Position numbers and translations under genes: made by a program. A stretch of DNA of 11,028 nucleotides from CAYTYZ01 sp964448465 (GTDB lineage Bacteria; Patescibacteriota; Microgenomatia; UBA12405). Under the pieces are notes generated by a model. That model was not told where the DNA came from and searched no databases. It saw nothing but the letters and a program-made list of their open reading frames with translations. Shown here in pieces: positions 1 through 6,654 of the stretch (position 1 is the first letter of the stretch; each line of letters starts with the position of its first letter). The stretch is taken from positions 1-11,028 of the forward strand of contig CAYUVY010000024.1 of the NCBI GenBank assembly GCA_964448465.1. The letters are read 5' to 3'.

Positions 1-354
1 TATCAAAATATTGATGAATATATTGCAAGTTATCCGGTAGAGGTTCAGGAGATTTTGCAAAAGATAAGGCAGGTTGTTCAAAAAGAGGCACCAGAGGCTA
101 CAGAAAAAATAAGCTACGGTATTCCTACCTATTATTTACATGAAAATTTGGTGCATTTTGCGGCGTACAAAAAACATATTGGTTTTTATCCCACTTCTAG
201 TGGAATTGAAGCTTTTAAGGCTGAAATTGGGGAATACAAATGGTCTAGGGGCACAGTTCAGTTTCCGCTAGATAAGCCTATGCCGTATGAACTAATTAGG
301 AAAATGGTGAGGTTTAGAGTGAAAGAAGTGAAAAGTAAACGGCCTTTCCAATAG
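1..354 (+). CDS. DUF1801 / YdhG-like domain protein (5' end outside window)
   Basis: The reading frame is open from base 1 and ends at TAG 352-354, so 117 C-terminal residues are visible and the start lies upstream. The sequence has the pattern of the small DUF1801 (YdhG/YdeI-like) family: an opening helix IDEYIASYPVEVQEIL, then KIRQVVQKEAPEATEKISYG, followed by IPTYYLHENLVHFAAYKKHI, GFYPTSSGIEAF and a closing stretch with FPLDKPMPYELIRKMV. Family members are usually about 110-140 aa, so little is missing. Some Bacillus relatives are described as iron-chaperone-like, but the family has no firm general function and none is assigned here. The next gene on this strand has its own promoter, so the two are probably not one operon. 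Confidence 0.85.
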   Translation, partial: YQNIDEYIASYPVEVQEILQKIRQVVQKEAPEATEKISYGIPTYYLHENLVHFAAYKKHIGFYPTSSGIEAFKAEIGEYKWSRGTVQFPLDKPMPYELIRKMVRFRVKEVKSKRPFQ

Positions 355-363
355 ATCATGTAC

Positions 364-392
364 TTGTATATAAAATCCTATAGTGTTATAAT
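364..392 (+). promoter_or_regulatory. Sigma70-type promoter of the serine protease gene
   Basis: TTGTAT (364-369) and a perfect TATAAT (387-392) are separated by 17 nt. Transcription would begin about 398-400, which leaves almost no 5' leader before the protease reading frame. There is no ATG start and no good Shine-Dalgarno sequence nearby. Confidence 0.7.
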
Positions 393-397
393 ATATT

Positions 398-1471
398 CTG
401 AGAGAAAAATTCCTTAACAACATACGTCGACTGACAGTAGCTGGAATAGCCGCCATTTCCTTGGGCTTGGGAGCGCCAATTAATCCTAATATAAATACTG
501 CTTACGCTAGTGAACAAAGACAAAATTTACCTGAAAACCCTGTATATCATAAAGATGTTCTAGTTCTTGAAGAAAACAGAGATTCTTTGATAATGGCTTC
601 ACCGTTGGAAGATAGTTTACCTGTAAAACCTGACCATCAAGAAGATAAGCCCACAGAGCCAATTGGTCCCCTACTTCCCGAGATGATTGGTGGAACACTG
701 GCTACCAAAGCCGAGGTTCCGTATCTTGTAAATGTTGGTGGATGTTCTGGTACTTTGATTGATCCACAATGGATTATTACTGGAGCACACTGTAATCAAA
801 GAGTTCCCTGGTTGGCCTGGAGCGACATTTACCGTGAAGGTAAAGGATATACAGCAACCACAACCGCTGTTTATACTTTGACTGTTCCTCCTACAAATTG
901 GTGGCCCAGAAGTGTAAAGCTAGTCCATATCGACAGACCTTTTCCAGATAGTACCCCCATTGCTATATATGGTGGTGGATCGCTTTTGCATGATGGAGCA
1001 GTAGTTAAACAGTGTGGCTTTGGACTAACTGTTGAAAATGGTCCATTTCCTGTGGGTCCATATTGCGGACTGATGACAGCATCTGGGGTTAAAACTATTG
1101 GACCCAATACGATTGGTGCACAGTTTAATATGCTTAATACACATGGTGCTTATGGTTTTCATGGTGATTCGGGATCTACTTCGGTTATTTATCATCCAAC
1201 TCTTGGGATAACTGTTGCATTGTCTGTTCTTGATAGTGGAGATTCTAGCTATAATGTTGTTGAAGACTTGCGGTCTCCGGATATAATAAAGTTTATCCGA
1301 GAACACGTTCCAGGCGCCAAAATAGTTTATGATACATATTTTCCGAGTATTCAGAATTCACAAAATTTACCAAGGCAGAGCGAGCCGGGGTTAAACCGCG
1401 AAGAGATAAGAAACAACTACAGATACCGGGGACCGGGTAATACTTCCTTTCGAAGAGGTCGCTCCGCTTAG
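398..1471 (+). CDS. Secreted trypsin-like (S1 family) serine protease
   Basis: The frame is open from the stop at 389-391 to TAG 1469-1471. A conventional TTG start at 461 gives 336 aa but cuts the signal peptide in half. Starting at CTG 398 gives 357 aa with a complete signal peptide: basic REKFLNNIRR, hydrophobic LTVAGIAAISLGLG, and a likely cleavage after AYA. CTG 398 sits 5 nt after the TATAAT box, which suggests a leaderless start; ATA 422 is an alternative. Numbered from TTG 461, a linker of about 60 residues precedes a chymotrypsin-fold domain at about 76-285. It opens with IGG, has the His box TGAHC (His110), Asp163 in PDSTPIAI as the likely Asp, and GDSGS with Ser237. Cys95 and Cys111 match the conserved His-loop disulfide. 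The tail is basic and low in complexity (LNREEIRNNYRYRG, SFRRGRSA). The triad indicates an active extracellular or surface endopeptidase; the substrate is unknown. The fold is confident, the start is not. Confidence 0.85.
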   Translation: MREKFLNNIRRLTVAGIAAISLGLGAPINPNINTAYASEQRQNLPENPVYHKDVLVLEENRDSLIMASPLEDSLPVKPDHQEDKPTEPIGPLLPEMIGGTLATKAEVPYLVNVGGCSGTLIDPQWIITGAHCNQRVPWLAWSDIYREGKGYTATTTAVYTLTVPPTNWWPRSVKLVHIDRPFPDSTPIAIYGGGSLLHDGAVVKQCGFGLTVENGPFPVGPYCGLMTASGVKTIGPNTIGAQFNMLNTHGAYGFHGDSGSTSVIYHPTLGITVALSVLDSGDSSYNVVEDLRSPDIIKFIREHVPGAKIVYDTYFPSIQNSQNLPRQSEPGLNREEIRNNYRYRGPGNTSFRRGRSA

Positions 1472-1478
1472 AAGTAGA

Positions 1479-1504
1479 CTAGATTTGTGATATGCTACAT
1501 TGTT
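1479..1504 (+). repeat. 26-bp direct repeat at the left edge of gap 1
   Basis: The 26 bases here are identical to 1605-1630 on the other side of the 100-N run. The repeat contains an extended -10 element (TGATATGCT, 1488-1496). It is either an unmerged contig overlap or one unit of a true tandem repeat. Confidence 0.9.
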
Positions 1505-1604
1505 NNNNNNNNNNNNNNNNNNNNNNNNNNNNNNNNNNNNNNNNNNNNNNNNNNNNNNNNNNNNNNNNNNNNNNNNNNNNNNNNNNNNNNNNNNNNNNNN
1601 NNNN
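1505..1604. other. Assembly gap 1 (100 N placeholder)
   Basis: Exactly 100 N, the same length as the other two gaps in this window, so the length is a convention rather than a measurement. The identical 26-base flanks allow that no sequence is missing and the two contigs simply overlap. Confidence 0.95.
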
Positions 1605-1630
1605 CTAGATTTGTGATATGCTACATTGTT
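1605..1630 (+). promoter_or_regulatory. Second copy of the 26-bp repeat; probable tRNA-Pro promoter
   Basis: This copy ends 6 nt before tRNA-Pro. It carries an extended -10 sequence, TGATATGCT (1614-1622), 14 nt upstream of the tRNA 5' end. Any -35 box would fall in the gap. If the gap is an artefact and the copies are one sequence, the -35 would be near TTAGAA at 1468-1473, overlapping the protease stop codon. Confidence 0.55.
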
Positions 1631-1636
1631 GTTTAT

Positions 1637-1710
1637 CGGGGATTGGCGCAATTGGCTAGCGCGCGCGGTTTGGGACCGCGAGGTTGCAGGTTCGACTCCT
1701 GTATCCCCGA
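1637..1710 (+). tRNA. tRNA-Pro (anticodon UGG)
   Basis: A full cloverleaf can be drawn. The acceptor stem CGGGGAT (1637-1643) pairs perfectly with ATCCCCG (1703-1709), followed by discriminator A. The D stem is GCGC/GCGC. The anticodon stem CGCGG/CCGCG carries loop TTTGGGA with anticodon TGG at 1671-1673 and G37, as is usual for proline tRNAs. The T arm is GCAGG-TTCGACT-CCTGT. No CCA is encoded; the next bases are CTTTTG. This tRNA reads CCA, and by wobble other CCN codons. Confidence 0.97.
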
Positions 1711-1768
1711 CTTTTGATTAGTACACAAGTAGACTGTCGTGACTAGTAGATTAGGAGAATAAAATCCA

Positions 1769-2233
1769 TTAAATAAGAGACGAAGAAGGTTTTGTGGTTG
1801 AGCGATATTTGTCTATATCACCTTGAACGCGTTGCATAATTCTGGTGGCAAGTTGTTTATCCAAGGTTGAAGGATCTATAGTTGGAAAGGTTTTGTTTAA
1901 GGTCGTTCCATTGTCAACTCTTCTTAATATCCCAAGCACATCTGTAACAAAATGACGACCTTCTTCTTGTTCTATTCCATGCATGGCGCACATCATGGAG
2001 GTAGAAAGCTTAGCATCTCCAAGCATAAATCGGACTAGAGTTTCGGACATTACTGGCTGGATGGCAGTAATAGCATCCTGATCCCTATTGTTTCTTAGTA
2101 GCTCGTGTACAAAACGACCAGACATTTCTGGCTGTTGATCTAACATTTGAGTGATATCTGCAGGGCTTGCTTCTGCTATGTATTTCTGTTCAGCTATATC
2201 AGGGAAAAACGTAAAAGTATATCTTTCTGGCAT
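1769..2233 (-). CDS. Hypothetical protein, 154 aa, soluble and helix-rich
   Basis: I do not recognise this protein. It begins at ATG (2233) with MPERYTFTFFPDIAEQKY and ends at TAA (1769-1771). It has no signal peptide or membrane segment and reads as mostly helical, with acidic and amide-rich stretches (ITQMLDQQPEMSGRF), a Met/Cys-rich stretch (STSMMCAMHGIEQEEG) and a polar tail (KYRSTTKPSSSLI). A promoter-like TTTACT-16-TAAGAT ends 7 nt before the ATG, so the gene appears to be transcribed alone as a leaderless message. An 18-bp palindrome overlaps that promoter. The gene converges with tRNA-Pro; 58 nt separate them. The well-formed start region supports a real gene. Confidence 0.7.
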   Translation of the reverse strand: MPERYTFTFFPDIAEQKYIAEASPADITQMLDQQPEMSGRFVHELLRNNRDQDAITAIQPVMSETLVRFMLGDAKLSTSMMCAMHGIEQEEGRHFVTDVLGILRRVDNGTTLNKTFPTIDPSTLDKQLATRIMQRVQGDIDKYRSTTKPSSSLI

Positions 2234-2240
2234 TTGGACT

Positions 2241-2268
2241 ATCTTATCACCATATTTACTAAAGTAAA
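2241..2268 (-). promoter_or_regulatory. Promoter of the 154-aa hypothetical gene, leaderless type
   Basis: Read on the minus strand, TTTACT (2268-2263) and TAAGAT (2246-2241) are separated by 16 nt. The -10 box ends 7 nt before the ATG, so the transcript should start at or next to the start codon. Confidence 0.5.
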
Positions 2269-2270
2269 TA
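2253..2270. promoter_or_regulatory. 18-bp palindrome over the -35 region (candidate operator)
   Basis: TATTTACT (2253-2260) and AGTAAATA (2263-2270) form a perfect 8-bp inverted repeat around AA. It covers the -35 box and part of the spacer of the promoter above, where a repressor would be expected to bind. No binding protein can be named. Confidence 0.4.
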
Positions 2271-2272
2271 GT

Positions 2273-2494
2273 TTATTTGGTAGGTTTGGCCGAGGGGGTA
2301 GCGTTGGTCTGGATGTTGACGGGGATGGGAGTGGGGAGGATGAGGGGCGAGTCTTCGAGTCGCTTTAGGACTGTCCAATCGATGGCTTTGTAAGAAAGCC
2401 AGGCAGAATAGGCTAAGGCTAGAAAAAGTGTGCCCAAGAGCACCCATCCTATGCTTCCGATGGGTTTGTTGATGTCAGGGTGTGGGGTGGTCAT
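2273..2494 (-). CDS. Small single-pass membrane protein, 73 aa
   Basis: ATG at 2494, TAA at 2273-2275. A polar N-terminus (MTTPHPDINKP) is followed by one hydrophobic helix, IGWVLLGTLFLALAYSAWL (residues 15-33), then a short charged region (KRLEDSPL) and a proline-rich tail (ILPTPIPVNIQTNATPSAKP). It starts 3 nt after the stop of the solute-binding protein gene and is the last gene of the minus-strand envelope operon. I recognise no family. Its position suggests an accessory role at the membrane with the genes before it, but this is inference only. Confidence 0.7.
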   Translation of the reverse strand: MTTPHPDINKPIGSIGWVLLGTLFLALAYSAWLSYKAIDWTVLKRLEDSPLILPTPIPVNIQTNATPSAKPTK

Positions 2495-2497
2495 AGT

Positions 2498-3634
2498 TTA
2501 GATTCTCTGTACATTGTACATAATGGGATGAAATAAGAAAATAGCAGGAGATTCTTCTAATAGTTCCTTTTGAAACTCAGCATATATTTCTTTGCGTTTT
2601 TGAAAATTGTCGATAAGTCTACCCTCTTCCAGCAATTTGTCGATACGCGGACTGTTTAGCTTGGTGAGGTTGGTTTTGGCTTGGGTGGAATGCCAGAGAG
2701 CATATTGGTCAGGATCNNNNNNNNNNNNNNNNNNNNNNNNNNNNNNNNNNNNNNNNNNNNNNNNNNNNNNNNNNNNNNNNNNNNNNNNNNNNNNNNNNNN
2801 NNNNNNNNNNNNNNNNTTAGTTTTTGGGGTAGCATAGGCCAAAGCTTGTCTTATTTTTTTATCAAATTTACTACTATTCAAAAAAACTCCGATGTATTTG
2901 CCAGTGTCCAGCTGAGGAGAAATTTGGGTATTGGGCCAATTGTTAATTTCTGGTTTTTGTTCCAGGTTTTCTAAAAAATTAACCTCGCCCATTTTATAAC
3001 CTAAAATAGCATCAGTTGCATTGAGATAAATAGTGTAGATGCGAGACTTACCGGTTTGATTGTTTTTCAAAAATAATTTTTTAAGATAACCTTCTTGATA
3101 GGTATATTTGGTCAATTCCCAAACATTGGTGCCAATAATATCTTTTTTAAAAATAGGAACAGAGAGCAGTAAGGGTAAGGTGGCCGAGGCAGTGGTAGTT
3201 TCGAGAATTAAACTTCGGTTATCTGGGCGAATGATGGTTACGCCAGGGATATACAAATCAATATCTTGGCTGGTTAACTCTTTATGATTATGCCAATAGA
3301 TACCACTTTTTAGGATAAAAAGATGACGACGTCCATCGTTGGTTATTTGCCAAGATTCCACCATGTTGGAGGCTTCGATCTTGCCATTGTCTAGTTGTTT
3401 AGTTAACCCTTGGCCGAGCATATTTTTAATTTCGGGGGGAAGACGGTCAAGTTGATAGAGGCCAACAAGGCCGTAGCTTGGGGAGTTAGAGCTAATTGTG
3501 GAGACCCACTTGATAACAGGTTTTTGAAAAAGATAAAAACTGGAACCCAATAGAATACCAATTAGCAACAAATACCATTTTTGCTGTAAGATTCGAAAAA
3601 GATACTCCAGTCGAAAGCGAATGGTTTTGTACAT
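2498..3634 (-). CDS. Extracellular solute-binding protein, family 5 (DppA/OppA-like), interrupted by a gap
   Basis: The N-terminal part (2817-3634) has a basic start, one membrane helix at about residues 19-37 (WYLLLIGILLGSSFYLF) and family 5 signatures: QGLTKQLDNGKIEASNMVES, then WQITNDGRRHLFILKSGIYWHN and LTSQDIDLYI. KKIRQALAYATPK matches the conserved (V)RQALAYAIDR box. The C-terminal part (2498-2716) has DPDQYALWHSTQ, SPRIDKLLEEGR and a typical RKEIYAEFQKELLEESPAIF ending. The family binds peptides or similar ligands outside the membrane for ABC importers. This copy is anchored by an uncleaved N-terminal helix rather than a lipobox cysteine. The two parts share a frame through the 100 N only by chance: family members normally have on the order of 100 or more residues here. 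Its ATG overlaps the secG stop by one base (TAATG), implying coupled translation. No permease or ATPase gene is visible. Confidence 0.85.
   Translation of the reverse strand: MYKTIRFRLEYLFRILQQKWYLLLIGILLGSSFYLFQKPVIKWVSTISSNSPSYGLVGLYQLDRLPPEIKNMLGQGLTKQLDNGKIEASNMVESWQITNDGRRHLFILKSGIYWHNHKELTSQDIDLYIPGVTIIRPDNRSLILETTTASATLPLLLSVPIFKKDIIGTNVWELTKYTYQEGYLKKLFLKNNQTGKSRIYTIYLNATDAILGYKMGEVNFLENLEQKPEINNWPNTQISPQLDTGKYIGVFLNSSKFDKKIRQALAYATPKTXXXXXXXXXXXXXXXXXXXXXXXXXXXXXXXXXXDPDQYALWHSTQAKTNLTKLNSPRIDKLLEEGRLIDNFQKRKEIYAEFQKELLEESPAIFLFHPIMYNVQRI
2717..2816. other. Assembly gap 2 (100 N placeholder) inside the solute-binding protein gene
   Basis: Exactly 100 N. The flanking coding sequence belongs to one family 5 solute-binding protein, and the missing middle portion is probably longer than 33 codons. 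Confidence 0.95.
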
Positions 3635-3849
3635 TAAAACAAAGTTTGCAAAAGACTAGTGGCCAAAAAAGCGATGGTGGCCAGTATGGTCAGACTAAAA
3701 AGTAATTGGTCCAATCCCCTCTTACTGGAAGGACTTGAAAGTAAATTAGACTTATTGTCGTTTTCGCCGGTAACTTGCAAAAAAATTAAAACTATAGTGG
3801 ACAAAGCAAAAAATAAGTGAATAATAGAAACGATTAGTTGAAGATTCAT
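3634..3849 (-). CDS. secG: Preprotein translocase subunit SecG
   Basis: This 71-aa protein has two hydrophobic helices, IVSIIHLFFALSTIVLIFLQ (residues 6-25) and LLFSLTILATIAFLATSLLQ (about 49-68), joined by a short polar loop (GENDNKSNLLSSPSSKRG). This is the SecG layout. Helix 1 ends in LQ, as in the family, and the second helix has the usual T-I-L-A spacing. The glycine-rich loop of E. coli SecG is replaced by a serine-rich one, and the protein is shorter than the E. coli one. SecG binds SecYE and helps SecA-driven export. Its ATG overlaps the stop of the upstream YvlD-like gene (ATGA) and its stop overlaps the next ATG, so it sits mid-operon among exported or membrane proteins. The call rests on topology and size, so a different two-helix protein cannot be fully excluded. 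Confidence 0.75.
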   Translation of the reverse strand: MNLQLIVSIIHLFFALSTIVLIFLQVTGENDNKSNLLSSPSSKRGLDQLLFSLTILATIAFLATSLLQTLF

Positions 3850-4259
3850 TTGATTTTACGAGTAAACAAATTATTAAGAAAACTAATAAAAATATGCATA
3901 GCAAGAGATGTTAACACATAGGCAAAAAAACCGTAAAAAGAGAGGGTGGGCAAAGTAAAACCAGCTATGGTTAAAGTAGGAATAGTAAAAGTATTGACCG
4001 CAAAACCATCGACTAAAAAGACAGCCAAGTAGAGGCCCAGAGTGTTAATAAGCGTGCGAACTAAACCAAAAGTAAGTAGATTTATGGGAAGAAGCAAAAT
4101 ATTTAAGATAGGTTTGAGCAATAATTCAAAAAGAGTGAGGATCCCAGCGATAATTACTTGTTGTTTAAATTCACCTGGTAGTACTAAATTGTTAAAAAGA
4201 TAATTAACAATATGAAGGGCAAATAAATTTAATACTAAAAATTTAAGAATTTTTTTCAT
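3846..4259 (-). CDS. YvlD-like / phage holin family 4 (PF04020-type) membrane protein
   Basis: This 137-aa protein has four hydrophobic segments: FLVLNLFALHIVNYLF near residues 7-22, QQVIIAGILTLFELLL near 33-48, a segment ending in VRTLINTLGLYLAVFLV near 67-83, and SFYGFFAYVLTSLAMHIFIS near 107-126. The segment KPILNILLLPINLLTFGLVR is the hallmark of the PF04020 / YvlD family, which has four membrane helices and was named after a phage holin. Bacterial members such as YvlD are usually chromosomal and linked to the cell envelope; they are not evidence of a prophage. The 5' end overlaps the upstream transglutaminase gene by 17 nt and the 3' end overlaps secG by ATGA. No precise function is established. 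Confidence 0.8.
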   Translation of the reverse strand: MKKILKFLVLNLFALHIVNYLFNNLVLPGEFKQQVIIAGILTLFELLLKPILNILLLPINLLTFGLVRTLINTLGLYLAVFLVDGFAVNTFTIPTLTIAGFTLPTLSFYGFFAYVLTSLAMHIFISFLNNLFTRKIK

Positions 4260-5976
4260 GTCTATGTATTATTATATAGCTAAATAGGGCAAGAAGTAAG
4301 GCCAGAAGCAGAGTGAAAATTAAAAGAATTAGTGTCGGTAAATGAACATAGGAGTAAAGAGAGTTGTTGATGCTTATCTTGAAAAATGGCCAAAGACTGG
4401 GCGTTTTTAGAGTTATGGTTTGGGTAGAAAGGGGAGGAATTAAAGCGACGGTTTGGTCTTGGACTTGCTGGGAATAGAGGGCGTGCGGGTTTGGATTGCT
4501 AATTTCTGCCTTAAAATGGGTTAAATCTTGAAAGTTAAAATTAAATTTAAGAGGTAGGTTGGTTAGGACAAAAGGTTCGGTGGAGAAATCTACTTGTACA
4601 GATTTAGTTTGCCTGTCTAATTTATAAGCTCCAGGTGGCAGGGGTGTGGTTGGGTCCTGGCCACGAATAATAAAAGTTAGATGATTTAAGTCCATGGAAT
4701 TAAAATAATCGACGCCAGAAGTAGTGTCGCCCCAGGTTGGGTCAATGTCTTGCCAGGATTGCCTAGCGGGATTATAAAACTGGGGCCAGGCATGGAGAAT
4801 ATCGGCATTAAGATTTACAGGCCTAATCTGATTATTGGTGGAATAGGCAAAACCAATGACTTCTCTTGCTGGAATATTTTTGGCCCGGGCTAGAGTGATA
4901 AACAAATCAGTATATTCCGTGCAAAGGGCTTGGGTGGGATTATTTAATAAATTTAGCACGCCCAATTTACCAGAGCTGTTAATACGAGAATAGTCATAGC
5001 TTAGGAGATTTTTGGTGTAATCGTAGATAGCTTTGGAACTACTTAAAGTACTGGAAATATCGGTAATAGTAGAATTAGTGCTGGGCCAAGTGGAATTGGC
5101 TGATGTTTGTCCCTCGACAACACTTTCAATCTTGGAAAAAGCTGTATTACTAAAAAGCTTGGCCAGACCCGTTATTTTAATATGAATTACTTGTTCAGGT
5201 TTAAGGGAATATTGGGCCAGCCAATTGCCATCCTTATCAGTTTGTATATTTACTGGTTTGGGATCTAGAGACTGAATTAATATTTGTTGATTGCCAGTGT
5301 CTGGAGGGATGGGAATAGCTTTAGTGACAGTCTGGGAACTAGGATTATTTAAGTCGTAATTTAGAGAAAATTTAAAGATTTGAGACTCGCCTAGGGTTAA
5401 TAAAGTTTTGGGAATAGTGGGCTCGGTGTAGCTATAAATAATTCGCGTAGTGGTGGTATATTGCTCTTGTTTGTATTTGGGATTGGAAGAAAAACCAACT
5501 TGACCAAAATTATTGGGAGCGATAACAGTGAGACTAGTAGTACCGGAATAAGGATTTGTAATTTGGGGCAAAACCACATCCCAGACTTGGCCCTTGTTGG
5601 TTAAAGCGTTACTTAGAGTATAGAGAAGGGTAAAAGATTTGGCTTGGTTTTTACCCAGAGCTGGAGTGGAAAAACTTAGATTAATTTTGGTAGCCGTGCC
5701 AGTAGTGTTGGAACTTTGCAGGATATTACCGGTTTCGTCAAAAGCGGTTAAATTGGAAATGGCTTGATTGTCGATATTTAGGCTATATTCTTTGGCATAG
5801 ATGGTGGAAATAAGGTTCGTCAGCTTAATTTTTTGTTCGACTTGGACCAGTAAATTATCTTTGAGATTGTAAGTAATTTGCTGGTCTTGGGTAAATTCGT
5901 CGGCAGCCAAGGTGGGGGTTTTGGAAAAAAATAGGGCAAAAATTAGGAGGAAGAACCACATAAAGTACTTTAACAA
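4243..5976 (-). CDS. Membrane-anchored transglutaminase-like (papain-fold) protein
   Basis: This 577-aa protein has a signal peptide (YFMWFFLLIFALFFSKTPTL, then AA), a long beta-rich extracellular region (about 25-300), a transglutaminase-core domain (about 310-420), a further beta-rich region, and a C-terminal membrane helix (LPTLILLIFTLLLALLLALF, 546-565) followed by a basic tail. The catalytic triad is visible: Cys352 in ALCTEYTDLF, His395 in ILHAWPQF and Asp412 in WQDIDPTWGD; AKNIPAREVIGFAY is also typical. The active site therefore faces outside the membrane. Members act as transglutaminases, peptidases or envelope-processing enzymes, and the chemistry here cannot be told from sequence. 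TTG at 5976 is used as the start; ATG 5961 (MWFFLL) is possible but loses the lysine before the hydrophobic core. It is the first gene of the minus-strand operon and is divergent from lexA. Confidence 0.85.
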   Translation of the reverse strand: MLKYFMWFFLLIFALFFSKTPTLAADEFTQDQQITYNLKDNLLVQVEQKIKLTNLISTIYAKEYSLNIDNQAISNLTAFDETGNILQSSNTTGTATKINLSFSTPALGKNQAKSFTLLYTLSNALTNKGQVWDVVLPQITNPYSGTTSLTVIAPNNFGQVGFSSNPKYKQEQYTTTTRIIYSYTEPTIPKTLLTLGESQIFKFSLNYDLNNPSSQTVTKAIPIPPDTGNQQILIQSLDPKPVNIQTDKDGNWLAQYSLKPEQVIHIKITGLAKLFSNTAFSKIESVVEGQTSANSTWPSTNSTITDISSTLSSSKAIYDYTKNLLSYDYSRINSSGKLGVLNLLNNPTQALCTEYTDLFITLARAKNIPAREVIGFAYSTNNQIRPVNLNADILHAWPQFYNPARQSWQDIDPTWGDTTSGVDYFNSMDLNHLTFIIRGQDPTTPLPPGAYKLDRQTKSVQVDFSTEPFVLTNLPLKFNFNFQDLTHFKAEISNPNPHALYSQQVQDQTVALIPPLSTQTITLKTPSLWPFFKISINNSLYSYVHLPTLILLIFTLLLALLLALFSYIIIHRHEKNS

Positions 5977-5988
5977 ATTGTTTGCTTG

Positions 5989-6017
5989 TTGACATTCGGG
6001 TAATGTTCGTGTTTGAT
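5989..6017 (+). promoter_or_regulatory. lexA promoter with candidate self-operator
   Basis: TTGACA (5989-5994) and TTTGAT (6012-6017) are 17 nt apart, and the -10 box ends 6 nt before the lexA ATG at 6024, predicting a leaderless message. ACATT (5992-5996) and AATGT (6002-6006) form an inverted repeat around CGGGT, inside the promoter spacer. LexA represses its own gene in many bacteria, so this is a reasonable but unproven LexA site. It resembles neither the E. coli CTG-N10-CAG box nor the Bacillus GAAC-N4-GTTC box. Confidence 0.5.
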
Positions 6018-6023
6018 ATAAGT

Positions 6024-6653
6024 ATGACAGTAGTGGCTACTTTATATAAAAGACAGAAGCAAATTTATGATTATATTAATCAAAGTATTGATACGGAAGG
6101 GTGTGCCCCTACACTAACAGAAATTGCGGAACATTTGGGTTTGTCGTCTTTGGCTACAGTGCACGAACATTTGGAAGTGTTGGTAAAAAAGGGTTTAATT
6201 CGACGCTACAAAGGCGCAGTGCGAGGCATTGAAGTATTGGAAAACCAAGTAAAGAGATTGGCAGAGCAAAATATAGAACTACCAATTTTGGGCTTTATTG
6301 CTTGTGGTGAGCCACTGGAACCTTATACGGATCCAAATGCAACCCTGTCGGTCTCGGCAAATCTCGTCTCTTCTAAATACAAATCTTTTGTCTTACAAGC
6401 CAAAGGTGACTCGATGATTGAAGATGGGATATTGTCTGGTGATTATTTGGTAATCAAAGAGCAAAAAGAAGCTAATAATGGGGATATTGTGGTGGCGGTA
6501 CTGGACAATGGTTTTGCTACTTTGAAAAAATATTATCGAGAAGTAAATAGAATAAGATTGCAACCAGCGAATTCCACAATGAAACCGATGTATGTAAAAA
6601 ATGTGGAAATTAGGGGAAAAGTTGTGGCGGTTATTAGAAAATTTTTAAGCTAA
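6024..6653 (+). CDS. lexA: LexA repressor (SOS regulator, S24 self-cleaving protease)
   Basis: ATG 6024 is preferred over TTG 5982, because the 14 extra residues from TTG match nothing in LexA and overlap the promoter. This gives 209 aa. The N-terminal winged helix-turn-helix begins LYKRQKQIYDYINQS and contains TLTEIAEHLGLSSLATVHEH with LVKKGLIRRYKGAVRGIEV. The C-terminal S24 domain has FIACGEPLEP, GDSMIEDGI with nucleophile Ser130, and ATLKKYY with general-base Lys168. RecA filaments on damaged DNA trigger autocleavage, which releases SOS genes. The cleavage motif reads Cys94-Gly95 where LexA usually has Ala-Gly; UmuD uses Cys-Gly, so cleavage is still likely. A zinc-ribbon gene starts 1 nt after the stop, followed by rsmI. 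Confidence 0.93.
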   Translation: MTVVATLYKRQKQIYDYINQSIDTEGCAPTLTEIAEHLGLSSLATVHEHLEVLVKKGLIRRYKGAVRGIEVLENQVKRLAEQNIELPILGFIACGEPLEPYTDPNATLSVSANLVSSKYKSFVLQAKGDSMIEDGILSGDYLVIKEQKEANNGDIVVAVLDNGFATLKKYYREVNRIRLQPANSTMKPMYVKNVEIRGKVVAVIRKFLS

Positions 6654-6654
6654 G

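Noticed and set aside
1442..1475. Terminator hairpin at the protease 3' end (ACTTC...GAAGT)
   Set aside because: The stem is short with a large imperfect interior, it lies within the coding sequence, and no T run follows.
1472..1735. Nine-base direct repeat AAGTAGACT on either side of tRNA-Pro (1472-1480 and 1727-1735) as an attachment site
   Set aside because: It is too short to be convincing in AT-rich DNA, no integrase is nearby, and the first copy lies beside an uncertain gap.
3846..4259. Prophage, suggested by the holin-like protein
   Set aside because: YvlD-like members of this family are ordinary chromosomal membrane proteins, and no other phage gene is present.
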